NCBI RefSeq assembly: GCF_000331005.1
Contig: NZ_AEJB01000126.1
Span: forward strand, 1-44,956
Direction of reading: 5' to 3'
DNA length: 44,956 nucleotides
Source of the DNA: Streptomyces turgidiscabies Car8
GTDB lineage: Bacteria > Actinomycetota > Actinomycetes > Streptomycetales > Streptomycetaceae
Below the pieces are notes generated by a model. The model was given only the letters and a program-made list of their open reading frames with translations, made no database searches and was not told where the DNA came from. A program made the translations under genes and the position numbers. Below, piece by piece: positions 1-7,385 of this stretch (the first letter of the stretch is position 1; the number at the start of each line of letters is the position of its first letter).

Positions 1-880
1 CCATCTGCCCGATGGCCTGGTCCACCTCGGGTACGCGTCCGGCGCCCAGGACGAACGAGTGCTGCCCTTCGGGCATCGCGTGGCTCTCGGTGGTGACCTT
101 GAAGTCCGCGAGGCGGCGGCCGAGCTGGGCGCCGTCGTCGGCGAGGGTCTCGTACTCGCCGTAGTAGACGAGTGTGGGCGGCAGGCCGGTCAGATCGGCC
201 TTTACGAGGCTGATCTCGGGGGATGCGAAGTCCACGGCCGCGTCCTGCAGCCAGGCGCCCCGGAAGAGCTCCAGCGTGCCCCGGCTGAGCATCTTGTCGT
301 TGGTCTCGTTGGCGTCCACGGCCGGGTTGCCGAGTGTGAGGTCGGTCCAGGGGGAGACGCTGACGATCGCTCCGGGCGTGGCCTCACCCTTGGCGAGCAG
401 GCGCAGCGGCAGCATCACCGCGAGGGTGCCGCCGATCGAGTGGCCGGTGCTGCCGATGTTCTGCGGCTGGTAACCCTGCGAGAGCAGCCAGCGGTAGGCG
501 GTTTCGGCGTCGTCGAGCTGAGCGGGGTAGGGGTGTTCGGGTGCCAGGCGGAAGTCCACGACGAGGGAGCGGGCACCGGCCGCCTTCGCTATGTGGCCGG
601 CGGCCTTGCGGTCGGAGTGCATGGACGCTGTGACGGATCCGCCGAAGTGAAAGTGCAGCAGCGCGCGGTCGGGGCCGGCGCCCTCGGGGATGGCCCACAG
701 GGCGGGGACGCCGTCCGCGTCGACCTCGGCGTAGGAGACGCCTTCCGGCTCGGTCGATGCCTTGTGGTTGGAGTCGACGATGTCGCGGATGACGGCCAGG
801 TCGAGGCCAGGTGTCGACGACTTCGCGCTCACGCTCGCGAGGAACTCCGCGAACTCGTGTGCTTCCCTGCTGACTCCCAT
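1..880 (-). CDS. Alpha/beta hydrolase, HSL (hormone-sensitive lipase) family, C-terminus cut by window edge
   Basis: Probable cytoplasmic carboxylesterase or lipase of the alpha/beta-hydrolase-3 (HSL) family; the substrate is unknown. About 293 codons are visible and the last few residues lie outside the window. The start is the ATG at 880 behind a GAGAAGGAG ribosome site. In order I see an oxyanion-hole motif HFHFGG (about residues 76-81), the DFRLAPEHPYPA block (109-120), the nucleophile elbow GHSIGG with Ser148, a YGEYETLADD segment where the acid normally sits, and HSF as the likely catalytic histidine. Two details are unusual: classical members have HGGG and GDSAGG, and the acid position appears to be Glu. 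The gene is divergent from a decayed HxlR regulator at 1013, and its upstream region carries a copy of the promoter found before the intact HxlR gene at 2570. HxlR control is therefore an inference. The fold assignment is firm. Confidence 0.85.
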   Translation of the reverse strand, partial: MGVSREAHEFAEFLASVSAKSSTPGLDLAVIRDIVDSNHKASTEPEGVSYAEVDADGVPALWAIPEGAGPDRALLHFHFGGSVTASMHSDRKAAGHIAKAAGARSLVVDFRLAPEHPYPAQLDDAETAYRWLLSQGYQPQNIGSTGHSIGGTLAVMLPLRLLAKGEATPGAIVSVSPWTDLTLGNPAVDANETNDKMLSRGTLELFRGAWLQDAAVDFASPEISLVKADLTGLPPTLVYYGEYETLADDGAQLGRRLADFKVTTESHAMPEGQHSFVLGAGRVPEVDQAIGQM

Positions 881-960
881 GAGGGCGCTCCTTCTCAAGA
901 CGGGTGCCGTGCGGGGTTCTCCCGCGGCAGCCGGGGCGATGTGCTGACGCTGACCATGAC

Positions 961-1020
961 GCTACTAGTTGAGTATAGAAAAATAAACCCAGGTGGGGTT
1001 GCGGTCATCCTCATGGACGT
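961..1020. promoter_or_regulatory. Promoter/operator copy 1 (duplicate of 2518-2577)
   Basis: This 60-bp segment aligns without gaps to 2518-2577, with 47 of 60 identical bases by hand count. In both copies the ATG of an HxlR reading frame sits at the same offset. The conserved core begins CTACTAG, then GAGTAT, then TAAAC. It lies between the divergent hydrolase and the HxlR remnant, so it may still carry an HxlR operator for the hydrolase. Confidence 0.6.
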
Positions 1021-1225
1021 GAGCAGCCCTCTGAGGGGCATCGGTGTGGACTCTCTCTCGATCCGGGCACGTCGAACCGCCCCGTCGAGGGGGTTCTGAG
1101 GTCGCCGGCGGGACGTGGAGGCTCCGGATTCTGTGGCGCGACCGTCCCCTTCGGGCGGCCGAACGCGGTACCGGCTGTGCTCGGAACACCTCCGTTGCGG
1201 ATCGGCGGCCTGAGGTCCGGCTGTC
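1013..1225 (+). pseudogene. Decayed remnant of a second HxlR-family regulator
   Basis: Starting from the ATG at 1013, the DNA is collinear with the first ~210 bp of the intact HxlR gene at 2570. It opens with MDV as there. A one-base deletion near CGGGCACGTCGAAC (CGGGACACGTCGAAC in the intact gene) then shifts the frame. The shifted frame reads EVAGGTWRLRILW, which matches EVVGEKWTILILR of the intact copy. Similarity fades near 1215-1225 and the wing and C-terminal half are missing. The direct reading stops after 28 codons. This looks like an old paralogue that once paired with the hydrolase at 1-880, mirroring the oxidoreductase/HxlR pair next door. The assignment rests on hand alignment. 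Confidence 0.65.
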
Positions 1226-1395
1226 GTGTGGGGAGGACGCAGAGCAGCAGTCCTCCGTAGACGGACCACGGCAGTCCTCTGTGGTCGAACGGCGGCTCCC
1301 CGCGGCCGTGGTCACAGTCACCATCGGATCGCCGACAGCGTCGTCGCCCCCTCTGCTGATCGTGCCGGACGGAGGGTCCGTGACCTGCACCGGCG
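1226..1395. other. Non-coding spacer
   Basis: I see no supported gene between the HxlR remnant and the stop of the oxidoreductase. Open frames here lack ribosome sites and have no recognisable protein content. Confidence 0.4.
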
Positions 1396-2409
1396 TCAGT
1401 GGTTGTCGGGCACCATCGAGACCACGACCTTGCCGGCCTTGGTGCGGCCCTGTTCGACGTGCGCCATCGCCTCGAGTGTCCGGTCGAACGGGAAGGTGCT
1501 GTCGATGACCGGGCGCAGCTTCCCGCTGTCGTAGAGGGCGCCGAGCTTGCGTAGTTGGGAGCCGTTGGCCTGCATGAAGAGGAACTGGTAGCGCACGCCC
1601 AGTGCCTTGGCCCGCTTGCGGACCTTGCGGCTGAGGACGCTCATGACCGGGCGCATGACGGCGGGGGCGCCGAGCTGCTTGGCGAAGGCGGCGTCGGGCG
1701 GGCCGACGACGCTGATGGCCAGGCCGCCGGGCTTGAGTACGGTCAGAGACTTCTCGAGGTTCGTCCCGCCCAGGGAGTCCAGCACCAGGTCGTAGCCCGA
1801 GAGCACCTTGGAGAAGTCTTCTTTGGTGTAGTCGACGACGACGTCGGCGCCAAGGCTTCTGACCAGGTCCTCGGACCTGGTGTTCGCCGTCGTCGCCACC
1901 GTGGCGCCGAGGTGCTTGGCGAGCTGGATGACCGTCGACCCGAGGCCGCCGGCTCCGGCGTGGACGAGCACTTTCTGCCCCGGCTTCACGTGCGCGCGCT
2001 CGACGAGGATCTGCCAGGCGGTCAGGGCCACCAGTGGTACCGCGGCCGCTTCCTGCAGGGTGAGGGAGGCCGGCTTGGGCGCGACGTCGTCCGCGTCGAT
2101 CGCGATGAACTCCGCGAAGCCCCCCACCCGCAGGTCGCGCGGACGGGCGTAGACCTCGTCGCCGACTTCGATGCCGCGTACGGCGGAGCCGACCCGGGTC
2201 ACGACGCCGGCCACGTCGTGGCCGAGCACGAACGGGGTCTTGTACTTCAGGAGCTGCTTGAACTCCCCGTTGCGGACCATCTTGTCCAGCGGGTTGATGC
2301 TGGCGGCGCTCACTCTGACCAGGACGTCGCGGTCCCCGACGACGGGCTCGGGTACCTCCGCGGCGCGCGCGCCGTCCTTGCCGTACTTCTCGACGACGAA
2401 GGCCTTCAT
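1396..2409 (-). CDS. NADP-dependent zinc-free alcohol dehydrogenase / quinone oxidoreductase
   Basis: A 337-aa cytoplasmic medium-chain dehydrogenase/reductase, most like NADPH:quinone or enone reductases. The N-terminal GroES-like half contains NPLDKMVRNGEF and GHDVAGVV. The Rossmann half contains HAGAGGLGSTVIQLAKHLGA, the nucleotide-binding AxxGxxG signature. Zinc-binding Cys/His ligands are absent, which places it in the zinc-free group. The length is typical. It starts at an ATG at 2409 and diverges from the HxlR regulator at 2570 across a 160-bp intergenic region. HxlR proteins commonly sense quinones or electrophiles and control such a neighbour, so a role in detoxifying reactive carbonyls or quinones is likely but inferred. 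The physiological substrate cannot be read from the sequence. Confidence 0.85.
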   Translation of the reverse strand: MKAFVVEKYGKDGARAAEVPEPVVGDRDVLVRVSAASINPLDKMVRNGEFKQLLKYKTPFVLGHDVAGVVTRVGSAVRGIEVGDEVYARPRDLRVGGFAEFIAIDADDVAPKPASLTLQEAAAVPLVALTAWQILVERAHVKPGQKVLVHAGAGGLGSTVIQLAKHLGATVATTANTRSEDLVRSLGADVVVDYTKEDFSKVLSGYDLVLDSLGGTNLEKSLTVLKPGGLAISVVGPPDAAFAKQLGAPAVMRPVMSVLSRKVRKRAKALGVRYQFLFMQANGSQLRKLGALYDSGKLRPVIDSTFPFDRTLEAMAHVEQGRTKAGKVVVSMVPDNH

Positions 2410-2517
2410 GTCGGCCGCCTTTCTGCGCGGTGTTTCGGTGGCTGATGCGATTCATCGGGCTGGTCCCCCTGTGTGCCCGTGTCTCGCGTGCGGCCGGGTT
2501 GATGTGCCGACTGCGAT

Positions 2518-2577
2518 GCTACTAGCTGAGTATGGATAAGTAAACTCAGGAGAGGTTAGAATCACCCTCATGGATGT
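2518..2577. promoter_or_regulatory. Promoter/operator copy 2, before the intact HxlR gene
   Basis: This segment includes an imperfect dyad GAGTAT...AAACTC (2529-2548) and an AGGAGAGG ribosome site leading to the ATG at 2570. It is the duplicate of 961-1020. Its place between divergent oxidoreductase and regulator genes fits an autoregulated HxlR operator. Confidence 0.6.
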
Positions 2578-3079
2578 AACGACCGAAGCTCTGCGGGACG
2601 CCGGCATGGACCCCCGACTCGACCGGGACACGTCGAACTGCTCGATCGCCCGGACCCTTGAGGTCGTGGGGGAGAAGTGGACGATCCTGATCCTTCGCGA
2701 GGTCTGGTACGGATCGTCCCGTTTCGGTGAGTTCGAACGCGTCCTCGGTTGTCCCCGCAACCTCCTCGCGGCGCGGCTCAAGATGCTGGTGGAGGAAGGG
2801 ATCCTGGCCACCGAGACCTACAAGGAGCCGGGCTCGCGAAGCCGTCCCAAGTACGTGATCACGCCCAAGGGCACGGACCTGGTCCCGGCCGTGATGGGGC
2901 TCCTGCAGTGGGGCGACCGCTACCGCGCCGACCCGGAGGGCCCGGCCATGCTCTCCCGCCACCGAGGATGCGGCGCGCACGTCGACGCCCAGATCCGCTG
3001 CGAACAGGGCCACGCCGTACAGCCGGAAGAGATTGAGAGCACCCCCGGCCCGGCGTTTCGTCTGCGGGCCGCCGAGTGA
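2570..3079 (+). CDS. HxlR-family winged-helix transcriptional regulator
   Basis: A 169-aa DNA-binding protein. The HxlR core begins at the CSIARTLEVVGEKW block (about residues 24-37), followed by ILREVWYGSSRFGEFER, the recognition helix region CPRNLLAARLKMLVEEGIL, and the wing around YKEPGSRSRPKYVITPKG. The MDVTTEAL start has a good AGGAGAGG site; an ATG at 2606 is an alternative. The C-terminal extension (about residues 120-169) contains RHRGCGAHVDAQIRCEQGH. Its Cys/His pattern resembles a small zinc or redox motif and is longer than in minimal 110-aa members. Divergence from the oxidoreductase suggests local control of that gene, and possibly of the hydrolase at 1-880, which has the same promoter sequence. 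Confidence 0.9.
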   Translation: MDVTTEALRDAGMDPRLDRDTSNCSIARTLEVVGEKWTILILREVWYGSSRFGEFERVLGCPRNLLAARLKMLVEEGILATETYKEPGSRSRPKYVITPKGTDLVPAVMGLLQWGDRYRADPEGPAMLSRHRGCGAHVDAQIRCEQGHAVQPEEIESTPGPAFRLRAAE

Positions 3080-3250
3080 GTTTGAGTGCGGTCGCGCCAG
3101 GGGCTCGGCGTGGGCTCGGTCCCCCGAGGTGTGCTCGCTGCGTCTGGCCCGGGCCTGGTGGGGGTGGGCCTTCGCGCGGTTGGCGCGGCGGGACGTGGAG
3201 CACCGGTGTCGGTTGCGGGCGGGGGAGACACGGGAGGGGGCTCGGTTACA

Positions 3251-3286
3251 GCCGGAACAGCCGGAACCGCCGGAACCGCCGGCAAG
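3251..3286. repeat. Short tandem repeat, 9-bp unit, four copies
   Basis: Four consecutive 9-mers (GCCGGAACA, GCCGGAACC, GCCGGAACC, GCCGGCAAG) occupy the gap between the HxlR gene and the convergent SDR gene. The 306-bp gap (3080-3385) otherwise shows nothing supported. Confidence 0.8.
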
Positions 3287-3385
3287 TGCGCTGAATTCTC
3301 GGGCCCCGGCGCGGGCCTCCTTGACCCACCTGCGGGGAGCGCCGGCGTTCCCGGGTCTCGTCGGCGGCTCCTGGAGGGCTTGTTT

Positions 3386-4084
3386 TCAGGGGAGTTGCGG
3401 GTAGAGCACCGAAACGCCCCCGGACAGCGCTGCCTGCGCCTGGCGGGCGGCGTTGTCGGCGAGGATCTCGTAGGCGCCGGCGGCGATGCCGTCCACGGCG
3501 ATACGCGCGATGTCGGCGGGGTCGGACTTGGCCGCGTCGACGGTTCTGGCCATGTCGGTGTCCATGTAACCGACGTGCAGGCCGGCGACGCGGATGCCCT
3601 GGTCGGCGAGTTGCACCCGCAGGGTGTTGGTGAGCGACCACTCCGCGGACTTGGCGGCGCAGTAGGCGCCCAGTTCCGGGAAGCTGACCCAGGACAGGCC
3701 GGACAGGACGTTCAGCATGGCCCCGCCGCCGTTGGCCGCGATCTGGGGTGCGAAGGCGCGGGCCACCGTCAGGGTGCCGAGGAAGTGGGTGTTCATCTCC
3801 AGGCGGATGTCGTCCAGGTCGGCGGTGAGCAGGTCGGCGCCGGTGGAGGAGCCCGCGTTGTTGACCAGCACCGTGACATCACCGGTGGCAGCGGCGGCGG
3901 CCGCGACGGAGGCGGGGTCGGTGATGTCGAGTGCGATCGGCTTGGCGCCGGGCAGGTCGACCTGGTCGGGGTTGCGGGCGCCGGCGTAGACGGTGGCACC
4001 GCGGCTGAGCAGTTCGGCGGCGAGGGCCCGGCCGAATCCCCGGTTGGCGCCGGTGACAAGGGCGGTACTGGCGGAGAGGTCCAT
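3386..4084 (-). CDS. Short-chain dehydrogenase/reductase (classical SDR)
   Basis: A 232-aa NAD(P)-dependent oxidoreductase. The cofactor motif is TGANRGFG (residues 11-18), followed by GAR at the end of beta-2, DITDP, NNAG (75-78), a serine in the NVLSGLSW strand, and the catalytic Tyr141 and Lys145 in YCAAK. The length is slightly short for a classical SDR but complete. The arginine in GAR favours NADP(H), which is an inference. It starts at an ATG at 4084. A perfect palindrome about 80 bp upstream (4162-4179) looks like a TetR-type operator, although no TetR gene is adjacent. The substrate is unknown. Confidence 0.88.
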   Translation of the reverse strand: MDLSASTALVTGANRGFGRALAAELLSRGATVYAGARNPDQVDLPGAKPIALDITDPASVAAAAAATGDVTVLVNNAGSSTGADLLTADLDDIRLEMNTHFLGTLTVARAFAPQIAANGGGAMLNVLSGLSWVSFPELGAYCAAKSAEWSLTNTLRVQLADQGIRVAGLHVGYMDTDMARTVDAAKSDPADIARIAVDGIAAGAYEILADNAARQAQAALSGGVSVLYPQLP

Positions 4085-4161
4085 GAAGGTTCCCGGTGAA
4101 GTGGAGGGGAGATGACAAGAGCGCTGAGGGCGTGGCCAGAGTGTGGCCCCGGCCCATTAAA

Positions 4162-4179
4162 TTACGATCATAATCGTAA
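4162..4179. promoter_or_regulatory. Perfect palindromic operator upstream of the SDR gene
   Basis: TTACGAT-CATA-ATCGTAA has perfect 7-bp arms and a 4-bp spacer in an AT-rich island within GC-rich DNA. Its size and symmetry are typical of TetR-family operators. The flanking region where a divergent regulator would be expected (4185-5000) holds no intact regulator gene. Confidence 0.65.
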
Positions 4180-4239
4180 ACGGGATGGGTCGGTGCCCGC
4201 AAGCGATCCGCGTGATGAACGTGCTGCGCCCGGCTGCCG

Positions 4240-4440
4240 TGCCGGAGTGTCGGCCCACTTCGACGTCGGTCATGCTCGGGTCGACCGGTGTGACGCTCGC
4301 GCCGAGCCGTCAGGCGGCGGACAGCGGGAGCGCGAACTCGACGCGGTTGGTCAGCTTGAGGGCCACGACGTCACCGGGCCCGATTCCGAGGTCCTGGAGC
4401 TGACGCGCCGCCATTCGGCCACGGCTCAGCGGACATCCGT
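4240..4440 (-). pseudogene. Remnant of an AMP-dependent acyl-CoA synthetase (N-terminal fragment)
   Basis: Read on the minus strand from about 4440, the frame gives RMAARQLQDLGIGPGDVVAL, then KLTNRVEFALPLSAA, an in-frame TGA where Trp is usual, and RLGASVTPVDPSMTDVEV. This matches the N-terminal region of acyl-CoA and fatty-acyl-AMP synthetases, where a GxxPGDxVAL block is followed by an N(R)xEF block and AAWxLGAxxxPVNP. The AMP-binding P-loop and all catalytic parts are absent. Both the truncation and the stop argue for a dead fragment. The family call is by motif memory. Confidence 0.6.
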
Positions 4441-5000
4441 CGCGCAGTCATCCTTGTTGCGCTCGGCGAGGGCGCGGGCCGCTCCGGAGCGTTGGTCCGA
4501 GCGGCTCCCGGATCGCAGCGCGAGCCGGACCCCGGTGGCTGTTCCCTGGTGATCGCCGTCGCCCGCGACAGGCAGGGCCGATCGCCGGCCACGACGGCCC
4601 GGACCGGATCCGGCCCGTACGAGATGACGGGATCCCTCCTGGCGCGGGGTGCCGTCCACGCGGTCCAGCCTGATGCCGTCCGCGGACCCGGCGTGCACGG
4701 CCCGGGTCGCCGACTTCGGCCTCGACGTTCCCAGGCTCGGTGCCGCCGAGGCGGGAGTGCGCGAAGCCGACGGGGCGCCGGCCCGTCGTCGATGACGCGA
4801 GAGCGGGCATGGATCACCGCGCCGCGGCGCTGAAGGTGCCATCCGGGGAGCCGCCGCTGGGATGGTGGACCACATGGTCGCCTCCACCGGTTGCCCGCGG
4901 CCGGGCGGTGGCGGATGCAGCCGCCGGCGTGTTGATGAAGAGATTGTTCGATCGGGAGTGAGCCCGCCCCTCGCAGGGGCCGGCCGCCGCAGCGGAAAGG
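4441..5000. other. Degenerate stretch without a supportable gene
   Basis: Both strands carry long open frames here, but none has a convincing start, a ribosome site or recognisable motifs. Minus-strand reading frames change repeatedly. Together with the synthetase fragment next to it, this looks like decayed coding DNA. A GGAAAGGAAG ribosome site for lpd lies at its right end. Confidence 0.4.
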
Positions 5001-5009
5001 AAGCCGTCC

Positions 5010-6422
5010 ATGGACGAGCAGGATGAGCGCTTCGACGTCGTCGTACTCGGCGCGGGACCCGGCGGATACGTTGCCGCCATCCGGGCCGCCCAACTGGGCA
5101 AGCGCGTCGCGGTCGTCGAGGAGAGGTACTGGGGCGGCGTCTGTCTGAACGTGGGCTGTATCCCCACCAAGGCCCTGTTGCGCAATGCCGAACTCGCGCA
5201 CATCTTCACGCGCGAGGCGAAGACCTTCGGCATCAAGGTCGAGGGTGAGGTCTCCTTCGACTACGGCGAGGCCTTCCGCCGCAGCCGGAAGGTCGCGGAC
5301 GGCCGCGTCAAGGGCGTCCACTACCTGATGAAGAAGAACAAGATCACGGAGGTCAGCGGGCGCGGTACGTTCGTCGATCCCCACACGCTTCAGGTGGTGG
5401 ACTACGACGGCGACACCCGCACCATCGGCTTCGACCAGTGCATCATCGCCGCCGGGGCGACCCCCAAGCTGCTGCCCGGCACCCGCCGTACGTCGCGTGT
5501 GGTGACGTTCGAGGAGCAGATCCTCGCCGAAGACCTGCCGCAGTCGATCGTGATCGCCGGTGCCGGTGCGATCGGCATCGAGTTCGCGTACGTCCTGCAC
5601 AACTACGGCGTGAAGGTCACGATCGTCGAGTTCCTGGACCGGGTCGCGCCGCTGGAGGACGCCGAGGTGTCCGCCGAACTCGCCAAGCAGTACCGGAAGT
5701 TGGGTATCGACGTCCTCACCTCGACCCGCGTCGAGTCGATCGACGAGTCGGGTGCGCAGGTCCGGGTCACGGTCACCGGCAAGGACGGCGCCCAGCAGGT
5801 TCTGGAGGCCGACAAGGTCCTGCAGGCGATCGGCTTCGCGCCGAACGTCACCGGCTACGGCCTGGAGAACACGGGCGTCAAGGTCACCGAGCGCGGCGCG
5901 ATCGACGTCGACGGCCGCTGCCGTACCTCAGTCCCGCACATCTACGCCATCGGTGACGTCACCGCGAAGCTGATGCTGGCGCACGCCGCCGAGGCGATGG
6001 GTGTGGTCGCCGCGGAGACCCTCGCGGGCGCGGAGACCATGGAGTTGGACTACGTGATGATCCCGCGGTCCACTTTCTGCCAGCCGCAGATCGCCAGCTT
6101 CGGCTACACCGAGGCGCAGGCGAGGGAGAAGGGCTTCGACGTCCAGGTGGCCAAGTTCCCGTTCACCGCGAACGCCAAGGCTCACGGCCTGGGCGATGCG
6201 ACGGGCTTCGTGAAGCTGATCAGCGACGCCAAGTACGGCGAACTCCTCGGTGGCCACCTCATCGGCCCCGACGTCACCGAACTCCTTCCCGAGCTGACCC
6301 TGGCCCAGCAGTGGGACCTCACGGTCCACGAGGTCGCCCGCAACGTCCACGCCCACCCCACCCTCGGCGAGGCGGTCAAGGAAGCCGTCCACGGCCTCGC
6401 CGGCCACATGATCAACATGTAG
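5010..6422 (+). CDS. lpdA: Dihydrolipoyl dehydrogenase (E3)
   Basis: A 470-aa FAD- and NAD-dependent disulfide oxidoreductase that reoxidises the dihydrolipoyl groups of 2-oxoacid dehydrogenase complexes. The FAD dinucleotide motif is GAGPGG (14-19) and the redox-active disulfide is CLNVGC (45-50). The second Rossmann motif [20 protein letters not shown] binds NAD, and AIGDV lies in the second FAD segment. The catalytic C-terminal pair is HPTLGE (His449, Glu454). Length and all key residues are normal, so it should be active. It has a good GGAAAGGAAG site 8 bases upstream. No E1, E2 or lipoyl protein gene lies nearby, and the flanks are decayed genes, so it is probably a stand-alone or extra E3 serving complexes encoded elsewhere. 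Confidence 0.95.
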   Translation: MDEQDERFDVVVLGAGPGGYVAAIRAAQLGKRVAVVEERYWGGVCLNVGCIPTKALLRNAELAHIFTREAKTFGIKVEGEVSFDYGEAFRRSRKVADGRVKGVHYLMKKNKITEVSGRGTFVDPHTLQVVDYDGDTRTIGFDQCIIAAGATPKLLPGTRRTSRVVTFEEQILAEDLPQSIVIAGAGAIGIEFAYVLHNYGVKVTIVEFLDRVAPLEDAEVSAELAKQYRKLGIDVLTSTRVESIDESGAQVRVTVTGKDGAQQVLEADKVLQAIGFAPNVTGYGLENTGVKVTERGAIDVDGRCRTSVPHIYAIGDVTAKLMLAHAAEAMGVVAAETLAGAETMELDYVMIPRSTFCQPQIASFGYTEAQAREKGFDVQVAKFPFTANAKAHGLGDATGFVKLISDAKYGELLGGHLIGPDVTELLPELTLAQQWDLTVHEVARNVHAHPTLGEAVKEAVHGLAGHMINM

Positions 6423-6653
6423 CGCGCCGCGTGGGGTCGTGTCCGTCGTTCTCCTGGTCCCGGGCCGGGCTGTCGGATCTGGACGAGGGCCGCAGGCGGC
6501 ACGAAGCCGTGCCCCGGTCGGCCTCCTCATCGGATCGGGCGCCTCGCGGAGTCCAGCAGGTGAGGCATGCGGTCCGACAGGTCGCGTCCGCCTGTGCCGA
6601 CGAGAGTGACGACGGCACCGGGAACAGCGCGAGCCACACCGGGGATCGGGTGC

Positions 6654-7010
6654 TCACACGGCGGCATAGGCGGTGTCGGCCGCCGGGGTGGGTGACAGGG
6701 CGCCGCGGAAGGTGCGCCGGTAGGCGAGTGGGGAGACGCCGATGGCGGCGTGCAGGTGTTCACGCAGCGAGGTGCCGCCGGCGAAGCCGACCTGGCCGGC
6801 GATCTCGTCCACCGGGAGGTCGGTGGTCTCCAGGAGGTGCCGGGCCCGCTCGACGCGCTGCTGGATCAGCCAGCGTCCCGGGCTCATGCCCACCTCCTCG
6901 GTGAAGCGGCGGGCGAAGGTGCGCAGGCTCATGTGGGCGTGCTCGGCGAGGTGGGCCAGGGTCATGGGCTCGCGGAGGTTCTCCAGCGCCCACTGCGCCG
7001 CGATCGCCAA
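6654..7010 (-). pseudogene. Truncated AraC-family regulator (GlxA-like, DNA-binding half only)
   Basis: This stretch encodes the C-terminal ~115 residues of an AraC/GlxA regulator: WALENLREPMTLAHLAEHAH, then MSLRTFARRFTEEVGMSPGRW for the first HTH, VGFAGGTSLREH for the second, and a PLAYRRTFRG end. GlxA-type regulators are about 320 aa with an N-terminal DJ-1/PfpI domain, which is missing here. Homology ends near 7000, where a fragment of an unrelated gene on the opposite strand begins, so the N-terminus was lost in a deletion. The two HTH motifs remain open, and a start at 7010 could in principle make a bare DNA-binding domain. I judge it non-functional. Confidence 0.7.
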
Positions 7011-7155
7011 GGTGATCGTCGCAGCGGCGACCGCCGCAAAGCCGAAGCTGAGCTATCCCGCCGGCTCGATCGCCGCGCGCGTGAGCGTGCTGCGCCGCGT
7101 CGTCCCCGCCCGGGCCTTCGACAAGAGCGTCCGCAAACTCAACCGGATGACCCCA
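7003..7155 (+). pseudogene. C-terminal remnant of a short-chain dehydrogenase
   Basis: The plus strand reads VIVAAATAAKPKLSYPAGSI, then AARVSVLRRVVPARAFDKSV and RKLNRM. This closely resembles the last ~50 residues of a common actinobacterial SDR subgroup whose tail runs PKLRYPAGS...LRRLVPARAFD. The upstream catalytic two-thirds are gone. The fragment abuts the truncated AraC gene on the other strand, consistent with one deletion joining both. Confidence 0.6.
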
Positions 7156-7335
7156 TCGGCGCCGGCAAGATCCCCGGGACGGCCGTCCTGGGGGCCCTCG
7201 TCGGACTGGCCCCGACTGGAGGCAGGCGTCCCCGTGGCGGCTCGACCGAGATCGAGCTCGCGTGAGCGCAGGTCGGAAACTTCCTGAGAGCGGGGCGTCA
7301 TCGCCCCGCGGCCGGGCTGGTCAGCGGTGGTACGA

Positions 7336-7373
7336 GCGCCCCGGTACGCCCGTCAACGGGAGTACCGGGGCGC
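7336..7373. terminator. Strong hairpin downstream of the I36-like gene
   Basis: Perfect 12-bp arms, GCGCCCCGGTAC (7336-7347) and GTACCGGGGCGC (7362-7373), enclose a second small stem CCCGT/ACGGG. The hairpin lies just beyond the minus-strand stop at 7386. It has no T tract, as is usual in Streptomyces. Confidence 0.75.
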
Positions 7374-7385
7374 GCTCGGTGGGGG

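Noticed and set aside
4185..4403. A possible divergent TetR gene beside the SDR operator
   Set aside because: The plus frame from the ATG at 4185 encodes 72 residues without an HTH or ligand domain, so no regulator is supported.
4371..5600. A 409-codon minus-strand frame overlapping the lpd start
   Set aside because: More than half is antisense to lpd, and the remainder changes character repeatedly. Only the short synthetase-like segment in another frame is recognisable.
6527..6656. Short minus-strand frame with the segment GVARAVPGAVVTLVGTGG before the lpd stop
   Set aside because: It has some protein-like composition but no recognisable family, no start signal and overlaps the AraC remnant frame region; support is too weak.
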